Source: Costus lasius
Lineage: Eukaryota; Streptophyta; Magnoliopsida; Zingiberales; Costaceae
Reading direction: 5' to 3'
Length of the DNA stretch: 64,000 nucleotides
Assembly: GCA_027563935.2 (NCBI GenBank)
Contig: CM050452.1
Coordinates: 33,488,850 to 33,552,849 of the forward strand
A program made the position numbers and the translations under genes. The notes below the pieces were generated by a model, which was not told the origin of the DNA, did no database searches, and saw only the letters and a program-made list of their open reading frames with translations. Of this stretch, positions 1 through 11,180 are shown piece by piece. Each line of letters begins with the position of its first letter. Position 1 is the first letter of the stretch.

Positions 1-2942
1 TCAGGAATATCGTTTCCAATGATTAAGATATCATCGACGTAGAGGATTAGGAATGTAATTACGTTCCCACTAAACCTCTTATATACACACGGGTCATCCT
101 CGTTCTTGATGAAACCAAACTCAGAGATTGATTCATCAAAACGAATGTTCCAGCTTCTAGATGTTTGTTTAAGTCCATAAATGGATTTCTTTAACTTGCA
201 TATTTTATGACGATCTGCTGGATTAGTGAAACCCTCAGGTTGTGTCATATACACATCCTCATCCAGATTTCCATTAAGGAAAGCTGTCTTCACATCCATC
301 TGCCAGATCTCATAATCATAATATGCAGCTATAGCGAAAAGAATCCAAATAGACTTAAACATGGCTACAGGAGAGAAAGTTTCATCATAATCTATCCCGT
401 AGATTTGTTTGAAACCTTTCGCAACTAGCCTGCCTTTATAGGTAACCACGTTACCATCCATGTCAATCTTCTTCTTGAAGATCCATTTACAGCCTATAGG
501 GATTACTCCCGGAGGCGGATCAACCAAATCCCAGACTTGGTTATCTGACATGGAGTCCATCTCGGCTCGCATAGCATCAAGCCATCTAGCTGACTCCGGT
601 CCACTGACCGCATCCGCATAAGTGAGGGGTTCATCATTATCAATGATGTAGACTCCGTCATAGCGCTCAGGCTGTCGACGGATCCTACCCGATCTTCGCG
701 GTTCCCGTGTTATCTGAGCCTCAGGTTGTTCAATAACCTGATCCACTGGCTCTGGCTCATCCAACTGCACTTGACTACTTTGTCCTCCCTCTGGATTCTC
801 ATCCAGCTTTATTTCTCTCCCACTGGCCTCTTGCAGAAGAAATTCCTTCTCAAGAAATATGGCCGTCCGAGCAACAAAAACCTTGTTCTCTTTGGGATCG
901 TAGAAATAATAACCCTTAGTTTCCTTAGGGTAACCGACAAAGATGCATTTCTCAGATCTGCTCTCCAGTTTCCCAGAGGCGAGCTTTTTGACATAAGCCT
1001 CGCAACCCCAGATCCTGATAAATGTCAAGCTAGGCTGTTTCCCATACCATAACTCATATGGCGTCTTTGAAACTGCCTTGGATGGCACTCGGTTTAGTAC
1101 CTTTGCAGCTGTTTCCAGTGCAAAACCCCAAAAGGAGTATGGAAGAGTAGCCTGACTCATCATAGAACGAACCATGTCAAGTAACGTTCTATTTCTCCTC
1201 TCGGACACACCATTCCATTGCGGTGTTCCTGGCGGAGTGAGCTGTGAGATAATCCCACACTCTTTCAGATAGTCAGTAAATTCTCGACTTAGGTATTCTC
1301 CACCTCGATCAGAACGAAGTGCCTTGATATTTCGGCCTAACTGATTTTGTACTTCATTTTTGAACTCTTTGAACTTGTCAAAAGATTCACTTTTATGTCT
1401 CATTAGATAGACATATCCATACCTACTGAAATCATCAGTAAAGGTAATGAAGTACTGATAGCCACCTCTTGCATGTTTACTAAATGGCCCACACACATCA
1501 CTGTGTATGAGGTCAAGTAAACCTGAAGCCCTTTGACCTTTGTTAGGAAAAGGAGACTTCGTCATTTTACCCATCAAACAAGCTTTGCATGTATCAAACT
1601 CCTCGTAGGAGAAAGATCCCAGCAGTCCATGATCATGCAACCGCTTAATGCGTTTCTCGTTTATATGGCCTAAACGACTATGCCATAGCAAGGTGCTGTC
1701 ATCAGCATACTTGGCTTTCTTATTATCAATGTTTTGTATAGAATTTTCCATGTCCAACATGTATAACCCATTGTTAATTGAACCAGTTGCATACACAATA
1801 TTATCTACAGATAAAACACACTTTGAAATATTGCATTCAAAGGCAAATCCTTTCCTGACAAGAGCAGGAATAGAGATAATATTCTTGGTGATACTCGGTA
1901 CAAAATAACAATTGTTTAATTCCAATACAATGCCAGATGGTAAAGAAATGAAATAGTCTCCTACAGCAACAGCAGCAACCCGTGCCCCGTTTCCAACGCG
2001 TAGGTCTACCTCATGCTGTCCCACCTGCCTTCTTCTCTTGAGTTCCTGTACATTTGAACAAATGTGAACTCCACATGCAGTGTCCAACACCCATGAAATA
2101 GAAGAAGATGAAACCATGACTTCCGTCACGTATATACCTGAGCCAGAAGCGATGCTTCCCCTCTTATCTCCTTGGAGCGCTTTACAGTCCTTTTTCCAGT
2201 GACCCAGCTGGCCACAGTGGAAACACCTGTTGTCCTTGGACCGCTTGACCTTCTGTTTCAGAGCCTTACTGTAGTTCTTGACAGGGGCCTTGCCCTTCTT
2301 CCCCTTCTTCTTGTTCCTAAAAGGAACCATTAAGACAGAGGTTGAAGGCTTGCCCTTCAGAGTTTCCTCAGTAGTCAAGAGCATATTCAGCAGCTCTGCC
2401 GGCGTAAAATCGATTTTGTTCATATTAAAGTTAATGATGAACGCATCGAAAGAAGGCGGAAGAGACTGCAGAATAATATCTACAGCAAGCTCCTGGTTGA
2501 CGGTATGCCCCAGTTTCTCCAGAGCCTCCTTGTGCCCAATCATCTTGAGCACGTGAGCTCCCACTGGGCTCCCTTCAGCCAGTTTGCTCTGAAAGAAGAG
2601 CTTCGTCAGATTATAGCGTTCTGTCCTCGCCTGTGCAGCATACAGCATCTTGAGGTTCGCTATAATCTCTATAGCCGACATATCCTCATGCTGACGCTGC
2701 AGCGGTGGCGTCATAGACGCTAGCATCAGGCAAGTGACATCAATGCTATCATTGACGTGCTTTTCATAGGCATCACGAACCGCCCTTGCGGCGTTCGCAG
2801 CGGGCTGCGGCGGTATCGCCGTCTCGAGGACATACAGTTTCCTCTCTGCCTTAAGAACGATCTTAAGGTGTCCGAACCAGTCAGAGAAGTTCGGCCCAGC
2901 AAACTTCTCCCTTTCCAGCAGGGATCGCACATTGAAGCTCAT
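1..2942 (-). CDS. Copia-A gag-pol polyprotein, N-terminal ~980 codons (partial)
   Basis: Ty1/copia polyprotein that would make capsid, protease, integrase and reverse transcriptase in cytoplasmic virus-like particles. The start is the ATG at 2942, at the same place as in Copia-B. I see no in-frame stop from there to the window edge. In order it carries the gag domain, one CCHC zinc knuckle (coded near 2205-2245), a protease with D-T-A at the usual D-T-G site, the HHCC and DDE integrase, and the RT. It ends at the window edge near the YVDD box. It is close to Copia-B throughout, with a net 3-bp length difference over the shared stretch. Only one partial copy is visible, so full coding capacity is unknown. 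Confidence 0.88.
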   Translation of the reverse strand, partial: MSFNVRSLLEREKFAGPNFSDWFGHLKIVLKAERKLYVLETAIPPQPAANAARAVRDAYEKHVNDSIDVTCLMLASMTPPLQRQHEDMSAIEIIANLKMLYAAQARTERYNLTKLFFQSKLAEGSPVGAHVLKMIGHKEALEKLGHTVNQELAVDIILQSLPPSFDAFIINFNMNKIDFTPAELLNMLLTTEETLKGKPSTSVLMVPFRNKKKGKKGKAPVKNYSKALKQKVKRSKDNRCFHCGQLGHWKKDCKALQGDKRGSIASGSGIYVTEVMVSSSSISWVLDTACGVHICSNVQELKRRRQVGQHEVDLRVGNGARVAAVAVGDYFISLPSGIVLELNNCYFVPSITKNIISIPALVRKGFAFECNISKCVLSVDNIVYATGSINNGLYMLDMENSIQNIDNKKAKYADDSTLLWHSRLGHINEKRIKRLHDHGLLGSFSYEEFDTCKACLMGKMTKSPFPNKGQRASGLLDLIHSDVCGPFSKHARGGYQYFITFTDDFSRYGYVYLMRHKSESFDKFKEFKNEVQNQLGRNIKALRSDRGGEYLSREFTDYLKECGIISQLTPPGTPQWNGVSERRNRTLLDMVRSMMSQATLPYSFWGFALETAAKVLNRVPSKAVSKTPYELWYGKQPSLTFIRIWGCEAYVKKLASGKLESRSEKCIFVGYPKETKGYYFYDPKENKVFVARTAIFLEKEFLLQEASGREIKLDENPEGGQSSQVQLDEPEPVDQVIEQPEAQITREPRRSGRIRRQPERYDGVYIIDNDEPLTYADAVSGPESARWLDAMRAEMDSMSDNQVWDLVDPPPGVIPIGCKWIFKKKIDMDGNVVTYKGRLVAKGFKQIYGIDYDETFSPVAMFKSIWILFAIAAYYDYEIWQMDVKTAFLNGNLDEDVYMTQPEGFTNPADRHKICKLKKSIYGLKQTSRSWNIRFDESISEFGFIKNEDDPCVYKRFSGNVITFLILYVDDILIIGNDIP

Positions 2943-4728
2943 GGTGTTCGTTGGTGCAGGAATCTACAACAAGCAAGAACAGCAAGGTCAGTATCAATGT
3001 TCAGAATCAATCCAGGACTTTAAGAAAGATTCTTTTTCTCACTATTTTGTCTGACTGAAAAATCCAGAAAACAGTCCGAAAGAGTAACACTCTTTTAGTG
3101 AGATGGGATCCAGATTTCATACTTGGTCTCCGCGTCCCGCTCAGGCGAGATAAGATGCACAGAGATGACAAGCATTAATTTCTGGTAGGCTGTCCCAGCC
3201 AATCGCCAACCCGTGCGATTCCCCTTCATCTGGGCAATCCAGCAGACTGTGCCAACTGAGTTGGTACAACACAGTCTCTGACCCCACAGATGGCTGCCTC
3301 CATGCACTACCATATGCGCCACATATGTAGTCTACATGGTCAAGCTGACCTGACCTACTCCCTGGACCACCACGTGCTATGCTGAGCAACGAGAAGGGAT
3401 AAATCCCTACTCTGTAACACGCAGGTGTAATCCCGCACTGTCTGAAGATAGATGGACGTGCCCACTGAGTGGGTTCAACACGGCTCCAACGATAGTCAGA
3501 ACAGTGAGGTTTCGCGCCAGAAGGCATTACGTGCTTGATATATTAGCGTTGGATTTTAACGGTCTTTTATCTTCTTAACTATCATACAAGTCCTATGGTG
3601 ATAGCAGAAGATAAACACATGCAATTCTAATTATATAAGCAATAAATAGAAAGCATGATCTTATGTGGTAAAAGCCCATGAATCCTAGTAAGACCTTAAT
3701 TTTACTTAAGTCTTCACTTGAGCTCTTTTGCATCTCATCTGGTCCAACCCAGGGCCCTAGCGCCAAGAGCACCTCAGGTGCGCCACCAGCTGAATGCCCC
3801 TCTTGGATGTGTGCTTTTATGCCCTTGTCTAATCAAAAACATTTTGATCTATCTAGACAAGCTTTGACTCGCAGGTCAATTATACAATAGATTAATAAAA
3901 AATGTGATTCGCAGATCACAATAATATTAACTTATAATTAACCAGGCACGCAGGCCCCAGCACAGCACACAATAGGGCAACCCACATAAGAATAAATAAA
4001 CAAGCACATGGTCTCAATCATCATGTGATCCAATCAAGAAATTAAATTTTGAAAACCCCATAGGCATCAATTTTAACTTCCTTATGTGCCCTACAACCTT
4101 ACAATGGTACATTGATAGGGATCCACTCATCCATCTAGTTAGATCCTGTGCCCTTGCATGCACCGAGTCCTAACTGACCCGAGTTGACCTAATGGTCCAC
4201 CATGCATGCGCTAAGGGCTGAACAACCAACAAGAGTTCTGGCAAGCGGGTGTGACCCCGGGCCTAACTCAAGAGTGTTCATTGGTTGTCTCAACCAGACC
4301 TCGCTACACGCCTAAGATGCAATCGACCTATGGCCACCTCGTGCTTGCGCACAGGTGCCATCTGGTCGATCCATCTAGGCTGTCAGATGGTCTGATCAGA
4401 CTAGTTTGATCTAACCTAGAGGTGACTTCAGCCCCATCAACCCATCTAAGGGTTTATAGTAGGTGGCACTTTAGATCTAGTCATAGGCGCGCAAGTTAGG
4501 GTTTTGTTTTTATAAAACAACATAAACTAAGCGCCAACTCAAGACATGCGACATCATGAACAAACAACATGCGCCTAGATAAGTAAACATCTTACTTTCG
4601 CATGGAGAAATAGCATGTCAATTTTCGCATGTGAACAAGATCTAAGCATACATGAAGATGCGCAAACATGGATCACGGAAATATCAAGCAATCATATTAA
4701 CATGCTTCAACATAGCTCTGATACCAAT
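2943..4728 (-). other. Copia-A untranslated leader with paired hairpins
   Basis: About 1.8 kb between primer-binding site and gag, with no supported gene. Two palindromic hairpins are visible: CCAACTGAGTTGG at 3252-3264 and CCCACTGAGTGGG at 3461-3473. They have the same five-base loop and one swapped base pair in the stem. A CG-rich stem (CCGCTCAGGCG region near 3136-3150) lies closer to gag. The same elements recur in the other Copia leaders here, which suggests selected RNA structure such as dimerisation or packaging; that role is an inference. Confidence 0.7.
4715..4726 (-). other. Copia-A primer-binding site (initiator tRNA-Met)
   Basis: The plus strand reads GCTCTGATACCA, the complement of TGGTATCAGAGC. 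This is the usual plant copia site that pairs with the 3' end of initiator tRNA-Met to prime minus-strand DNA synthesis. It lies two bases from the LTR edge at 4729, which fixes that boundary. Confidence 0.93.
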
Positions 4729-6449
4729 TGTAGGGTCCCCTTCAAGGGGGAGCGCAAGCATGTGAAACCCCTTTCAAGAGGGGGGCGAAAACACTAAGGG
4801 GGGGTGGCGCATAACTTTGATAGCGGAAGCATGTGTTTTCAACGATTTTAGCATGAGCATATGATCAACTTGAATGAGTTAGATTTATACCATAGCCATA
4901 GAGTTGGAGGTCGGCTTGGAAGAAGAGATCGAATAGGGGTCTCCTCCACAAGATGCGCACACAAGATGAGGATGCGCTCACTTCCTTGGTGCTCCTTGTG
5001 CTAGCAAGGTTCCAAGAGTTGTCCTTGATCGAGTAAAGAGAAGAGATGATCACTTCCTTTGGTTGGCCGGTCCTTCTCTTGTCGTCCACACCCAAATTCT
5101 CTCAAGTCGCGTCGAGCAAGAGCAAGGAGACAAGAGTTCAATGAGCCTTCAAGCCGTTTTGGCGTTTCAAGGAGACATGCGCTCAATGACTTTCCAAAAA
5201 TGGAAAATCCATTAAGCCATGCGTTCTCACTTCTAGCAAACCGCCCAAAAACGCTTTATGGATCGAACCATGGGTTCACCCATGTGAACCGGTTCAATCC
5301 AAATTGGTCCAAACCAATTTGGTTCAAAGACCAAACCAAGCCAATCGGTCTAGATCAACCAAACCCTAAGGTTTCCAATCTAACCGTTCATCTCATGATG
5401 CTCTTGATCTCACCGATCTTGCATCAATACTCTCGATCGAAGCTTACCGATCTCAAGCCCTAATCAATCAAACATGATCAGACTGGATCTCACTTACAAT
5501 CAGAGTTTAAACTCCTTTAAACTGAACCGAAACAATTCAGTCCACACGATCTGACTCAAGTAAGCCATATCATCAAATTGTGCGACCCTGAGGGTTTCCT
5601 TTAAATGTCGGTAACGATAACTTACGTTATCACGATCAGTGAGGGGTATCTAGCAACACATCACTGTCTCCAGATATAAAGGAAAGAGTCTTCCAAGACT
5701 ACACCCAAACCACAGCATAAGTGTGAATCAAACTCACGAGGCATGCATGTTTCCTTTGCCACTGGATGTTCTTATTGGACAAGCATGTCAAGCCTGTAAC
5801 TCCAATATGATGAGCATGATTAGATCAGATGATCATAGTCATCTGGGTATGGCCATACACTATCTCAATCATCTCATATAGGGGGGCCCTTTAGAACATC
5901 ACACTCCTTGAACAAGGAGACGGCAATCCTTTATCTATCACTAGTGTCCTAACCTGACTCAAGCTCATCATCCAAGATAGTCTATAATCATTATGTTTCA
6001 AATGATATTGAACTACCTCAAAACAATGACAATCATCATTTAGAAACACAAGTGATCTCAAGTCGAAGGACATGTGCCACTTGCTGCTATCAAGGATTAT
6101 TCACATTGTGACAAACAATTGAATATCCTAGAAGGGTCTGTCCAGTACATCCAATGTACCCATGATTCTACATCTTATTCCATGCTCGAAGCATCCTATA
6201 AGATTAGCACACATATTAGTCTCAATCATATCAAGGCTGTCTCATGTTCACCAAGATATCTCGACTAAGGACATAGAGCCTGTCAGCCTAGCTGAACAGC
6301 TTTGAGACATTATTCAGTAGTACACTTATTATTGCAGACAAGGTAACAACCTGAATAATAACCATGCCTTTATAAACATAAGAGTTTATTACATGATACT
6401 TATACAATCCCAAGGCCTCAAACATTAGCCTTAAGGGCATACTCCAACA
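4729..6449 (-). repeat. Copia-A 5' LTR (1721 bp)
   Basis: On the plus strand it runs from TGTAGGGTCC to ACTCCAACA. The termini are TG...CA and it abuts the primer-binding site. It matches the other Copia LTRs here (B, D, E, F, J), with a more variable half next to the primer-binding site and a strongly conserved half. It contains the conserved palindrome GATAAC-TTAC-GTTATC at 5616-5631. Small open frames inside (for example 6074-6268 plus) recur in sister LTRs only because the DNA is conserved. Confidence 0.92.
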
Positions 6450-7272
6450 GTTATCACGATCAGTGAGGGGTATCTAGCAACACATCACTGTCTCCCGATA
6501 TAAAGAAAAGAGTCTTCCAAGACTACACCCAAACCACAGCACAAGTGTGAATCAACTCACTAGGCATACATAATTCCTTTGCCACTGGATGTTCTTATTG
6601 GACAAGCGTGTCAAGCCTGTAACTCCAATATGATAAGTATGATTAGAACAGATGAACACAGTCACTTGGGTATGGCCATACACTTTCTCAATCATCTCAT
6701 CCAGGGGGCCCCTTTAGAACATCACACTCCTTAAACAAGGAGACGGCAATCCTTTGTCTATCACTAGTGCCCTAACCTGACTCAAGCTCACCATCCAAGA
6801 TAGTCTATAACCATTATGTTTCAAATGATATTGAACTACCTCAAAACAATGACAATCATCATTTAGAAACACAAGTGATCTCAAGTCAGAGGAAATGTGC
6901 CACTTGTCGCATTCAAGGATTATTCACATTGTGACAAGCAATTGAATATCCTAGTAGGGTCTGTCCAGTACATCCAATGTACCCATGAGTGTACATCTTA
7001 TTCCATGCTCGAAGCATCCTATAAGATTAGAACACATATTAGTCTTAACCATATCAAGGCTGTCTCATGTTCACCAAGATATCTCGACTAAGGACAAAAC
7101 TGCATGTCAGCCCAGCTGAACAGCTTTGAGACATTATTCAGAAGTACAATTATTGCAGCAGACAATATAACAACCTGAATAACAACCATGCCTTTATAAA
7201 CATAAGAGTTTATACATGATACTGATACAATCACAAGGCCTCAAACATTAGCCTTAAGGGCATACCCCAACA
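6450..7272 (-). repeat. Copia-B 3' LTR, inner 823 bp only
   Basis: Begins abruptly at GTTATCACGATCAG, which is mid-LTR in the sister copies (near 5626 in A and 13858 in B's own 5' LTR), and ends with the normal terminus CATACCCCAACA beside the polypurine tract. The missing outer part is predicted to lie left of the window, beyond Copia-A. Confidence 0.9.
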
Positions 7273-7284
7273 ATCTCCCACTTG
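7273..7284 (-). other. Copia-B polypurine tract
   Basis: The complement reads CAAGTGGGAGAT and lies directly beside the LTR edge. It is the priming site for plus-strand DNA synthesis. The same purine tract precedes the 3' LTRs of D, E, F, G and J. Confidence 0.9.
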
Positions 7285-7292
7285 CACTTAAT

Positions 7293-10200
7293 CTAATGGT
7301 TGAGAAATCTCAAACCCATGTTATTACAGTGCTTCTCATGCTTCTGCTGCGCCAGAGGCTTGGTAAGCGGGTCTGCCAGATTGTCATCTGTATGAACCTT
7401 GCAGATTTTGATCTCGCCACGATCTATGATCTCCCGGATCAAATGAAACCGTCTCTGTATGTGCTTGGACTTCTGGTGCGACCGTGGTTCCTTTGCTTGT
7501 GCGATTGCTCCAGTGTTATCACAGAAGATAACCAAAGGATCTGCACTCGAAGGAACAACACCAAGTTCTCTCACGAACTTACGAATCCATACTGCCTCCT
7601 TGGATGCTTCCGAGGCTGCAACATACTCGGCTTCTGTTGTGGAATCAGCAACAGTTGACTATTTGAAACTCTTCCACACCACTGCTCCTCCATTCAAGCT
7701 AAAAACATAGCCTGATTGCGATCGGAAATCATCCTGGTCAGACTGGAACGAAGCGTCAGTATATCCTTCAATACTGAGTTCTTCCTGACCACCATATATC
7801 AAGAACATATCTTTGGTCCTCCGCAGATATTTTAAAATGTTCTTGACTGCAATCCAGTGCGCCATACCTGGATTACTTTGGAACCGACTGGTCACGCTTA
7901 ACCCGTAAGCGACGTCTGGGCGAGTACACAACATCGCATACATTATGGACCCAATAGCCGAAGCATAAGGCGTATTGTCCATTTCATCTTTCTCAGTCTG
8001 TGTTTGTGGACACTGACTCTTTGAAAGATTCAGACCATGTCTGACTGGAAGATATCCTCTTTTAGAATTCTCTAAATGAAATCTCTCCAGGACTTTATCG
8101 ATGTAAGTACTCTGGCACAGCCCGAGAAGCCTCTTAGATCTATCCCTGTAGATCTTCACACCTAATACATAGGCTGCTTCTCCTAGATCTTTCATCTGGA
8201 AACATTTCCTTAACCATGCCTTAACCGCATGCATTTCAGGAATGTCATTTCCAATGATCAAGATATCATCGACGTAGAGGGTTAAGAAAGTAATCACGCT
8301 CCCACTAAACCTCTTATATACACACGGGTCATCCTCGTTCTTGATGAAACCAAATTCAGAGATTGATTCATCAAAACGAATATTCCAGCTCCTTGATGCT
8401 TGCTTAAGTCCATAAATGGACTTCTTTAACTTGCATATCTTATGACGATCTGATGGATTAGTGAAACCCTCAGGTTGTGTCATGTACACATCCTCATCCA
8501 GATTTCCATTCAGGAAAGCTGTTTTCACATCCATCTGCCAGATCTCATAATCATAATATGCAGCTATCGCGAAAAGAATCCGAATAGACTTAAACATGGC
8601 TACAGGTGAGAAAGTTTCATCATAATCTATCCCGTAGATTTGTTTGAAACCTTTCGCAACTAGACTGCCTTTATAGGTAACCACGTTACCATCCATGTCA
8701 ATCTTCTTCTTGAAGATCCATTTACAGCCTATAGGGATAACTCCCGGAGGCGGATCAACCAAATCCCAAACTTGGTTATCTGACATGGAGTCCATCTCGG
8801 CGCGCATAGCTTCAAGCCATCTCGCTGACTCCGGTCCACTAACCGCATCCGCATAAGTGAGGGGTTCATCATTATCAATGATGTAGACTCCGTCATAGCG
8901 CTCAGGCTGTCGATGAATCCTTCCCGATCTTCGCGGTTCCCGTGATATCTGAGCCTCAGGTTGTTCAATAACCTGTTCCACCGGCTCAGGCTCATCCAAC
9001 TGCGCTTGACTACTTTGTCCTTCCTCTGGATTCTCATCCAGCTTTATTTCTCTCCCACTGGCCTCTTGCAGAAGAAACTCCTTTTCAAGAAATATAGCCG
9101 TCCGAGCAACAAATACCTTGTTCTCTTTGGGATCGTAGAAATAATAACCCTTAGTTTCCTTAGGGTAACCGACAAAGATACATTTGTCAGATCTGCTCTC
9201 TAGTTTCCCAGAGGCGAGCTTTTTGACATAAGCCTCGCAGCCCCAAATCCTGATAAATGTCAAGCTCGGCTGTTTCCCATACCATAACTCATATGGATTC
9301 TTAGAAACTGCCTTGGATGGCACTCGGTTTAGTACCTTTGCAGCTGTCTCCAGTACAAAACCCCAAAAGGAATATGGAAGAGTAGCCTGACTCATCATAG
9401 AACGAACCATATCAAGTAACGTTCTATTTCTCCTCTCAGACACACCATTCCATTGCGGTGTTCCTGGCGGAGTGAGCTGTGAGATAATCCCACACTCCTT
9501 CAGATAGTCAGTAAATTCTCGACTTAGGTATTCTCCACCTCGATCAGAACGAAGTGCCTTCATACTTCGGCCTAGCTGATTCTGTACTTCATTCTTGAAC
9601 TCTTTGAACTTGTCAAAAGATTCACTTTTATGTCTCATCAGATAGACATACCCATACCTACTGAAATCATCAGTAAAGGTAATGAAGTACTGATAGCCAC
9701 CTCTGGCATGTTTACTAAATGGCCCACACACATCACTGTGTATAAGGTCAAGTAAACCTGAAGCCCTTTGACCTTTGTTAAGAAAAGGTGACTTCGTCAT
9801 TTTACCCATTAAACAAGCCTTGCATGTATCAATCTCCTCATAGGAGAATGATCCCAGCAGTCCATGATCATGCAACCGCTTAATGCGTTTCTTGTTAATA
9901 TGGCCTAAACGACTATGCCATAGCAAGGTGCTGTCATCAGCATACTTGGCTTTCTTAATATCAATCTGCTGTATAGAACATTCCATGTCCAACATGAATA
10001 ACCCATTATTAATTGAACCAGTAGCATAAACTATATTATTAAGAGATAAAACACACTTTGAAATATTGCATTCAAAGGAAAATCCCTTCCTGACAAGAGC
10101 AGGAATGGAGATAATATTCTTAGTAATGCTGGGAACAAAGTAACAACTGTTTAGTTCTAATACAAGCCCAGATGGCAAAGAGATGAAATAGTCTCCTACA

Positions 10201-11180
10201 GCAACAGCAGCAACCCGTGCCCCGTTTCCAACTCGTAGGTCCACCTCATGCTGTCCCACCTGTCTTCTTCTCTTGAGTTCCTGTACATTTGAACAAATGT
10301 GAACTCCACATGCAGTGTCCAACACCCATGATATAGAAGAAGATGAAACCATGACTTCCGTCACGTAAATACCTGAGCCAGAAGCGAAGCTTCCCCTCTT
10401 ATCTCCTTGGAGCGCTTTACAGTCCTTTTTCCAGTGACCTAGCTGGCCACAGTGGAAACATCTGTATTCCTTTGACCGCTTAACTTTTTGCTTCAGAGCC
10501 TTGCTGTAATTCTTGACAGGGGCCTTGCCCTTCTTCCCCTTCTTCTTGTTGTTCCTAGAAGGAACCATTAAGACAGAGGTTGAAGGCTTTCCCTTCAGAG
10601 TTTCCTCAGTAGTCAAGAGCATATTCAGCAGCTCTGCCGGAGTACAATCGATTTTGTTCATATTAAAGTTAATAATGAACGCATCGAAAGAAGGCGGAAG
10701 AGACTGCAGAATAATGTCTACAGCAAGCTCCTGGTTGATGGTATGCCCCAGTTTCTCTAGAGCCTCCTTGTGCCCAATCATCTTGAGCACGTGAGCTCCC
10801 ACTAGGCTCCCTTCAGCCAGTTTGCTCTGAAAGAACAGCTTTGTCAGATTATAGCGTTCTGTCCTCGCCTGTGCAGCATACAACATCTTGAGGTTTGCTA
10901 TCATGTCTATAGCAGACATATCCTCATGCTGACGCTGCAGCGGTGGCGTCATAGACGCTAGCATCAGGCAAGCGACATCAATGCTATCATTGACATGCTT
11001 TTCATAAGCTTCCCGAACCGCCCTTGCGGCGTTCGGAGCGGGCTGAGGCGGTATAGCCGTCTCGAGGACATACAGTTTCCTCTCTGCCTTAAGTACAATC
11101 TTAAGGTGTCCGAACCAGTCTGAGAAGTTTGGCCCAGCAAACTTCTCCCTTTCCAGTAGGGATCGCACATTGAAGCTCAT
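7293..11180 (-). pseudogene. Copia-B gag-pol polyprotein, one nonsense codon in RNase H
   Basis: 1295 codons in one frame, broken only by TAG at 7659-7661 where sister copies have CAG (codon 1174). Domains by residue: copia gag 1-200; CCHC knuckle CFHCGQLGHWKKDC at 241-254; protease motif LDTACG with D-T-A at 288-290; integrase zinc finger from WHSRLGH 421-427 to the CxxC at 453-456; integrase catalytic D482, D546 and E582, with 35 residues between the last two; RT with YVDD at 969-972; RNase H from TDAS near 1141. The stop removes most of RNase H, so this copy should not replicate unaided. Everything before it looks intact. The frame resumes downstream to the shared C-terminus ending in FLNH. 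Confidence 0.93.

Larger units (their letters stand above)
1..6449 (-). mobile_element. Copia-A: Ty1/copia LTR retrotransposon, 5' part, cut by the window edge
   Basis: Minus-strand element read from right to left: 5' LTR (4729-6449), primer-binding site, a leader of about 1.8 kb, and a gag-pol frame that is still open at base 1. The 3' half lies outside the window. Its right end abuts a piece of Copia-B LTR that starts in mid-LTR at 6450. This is what an insertion of A into B's 3' LTR would leave, with GTTAT (6450-6454) as the expected target duplication. The left copy of that duplication cannot be seen, so the nesting is inferred. Confidence 0.9.

Noticed and set aside
2726..2932. Minus-strand frames near each gag start (2726-2932, 10964-11170) as small accessory genes
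   Set aside because: They are out-of-frame shadows of the gag N-terminus and follow its conservation.
6074..6268. A 64-residue open frame (MPL..KDYSHCD...) recurring in LTRs at 6074, 6897, 36229, 50571 (minus) and 61853
   Set aside because: It lies inside conserved LTR DNA, antisense to the element. It is interrupted in Copia-B's 5' LTR (TAG in the GTCTGTCTAGTAC stretch), and its substitutions show no coding bias. It recurs because the LTRs recur.
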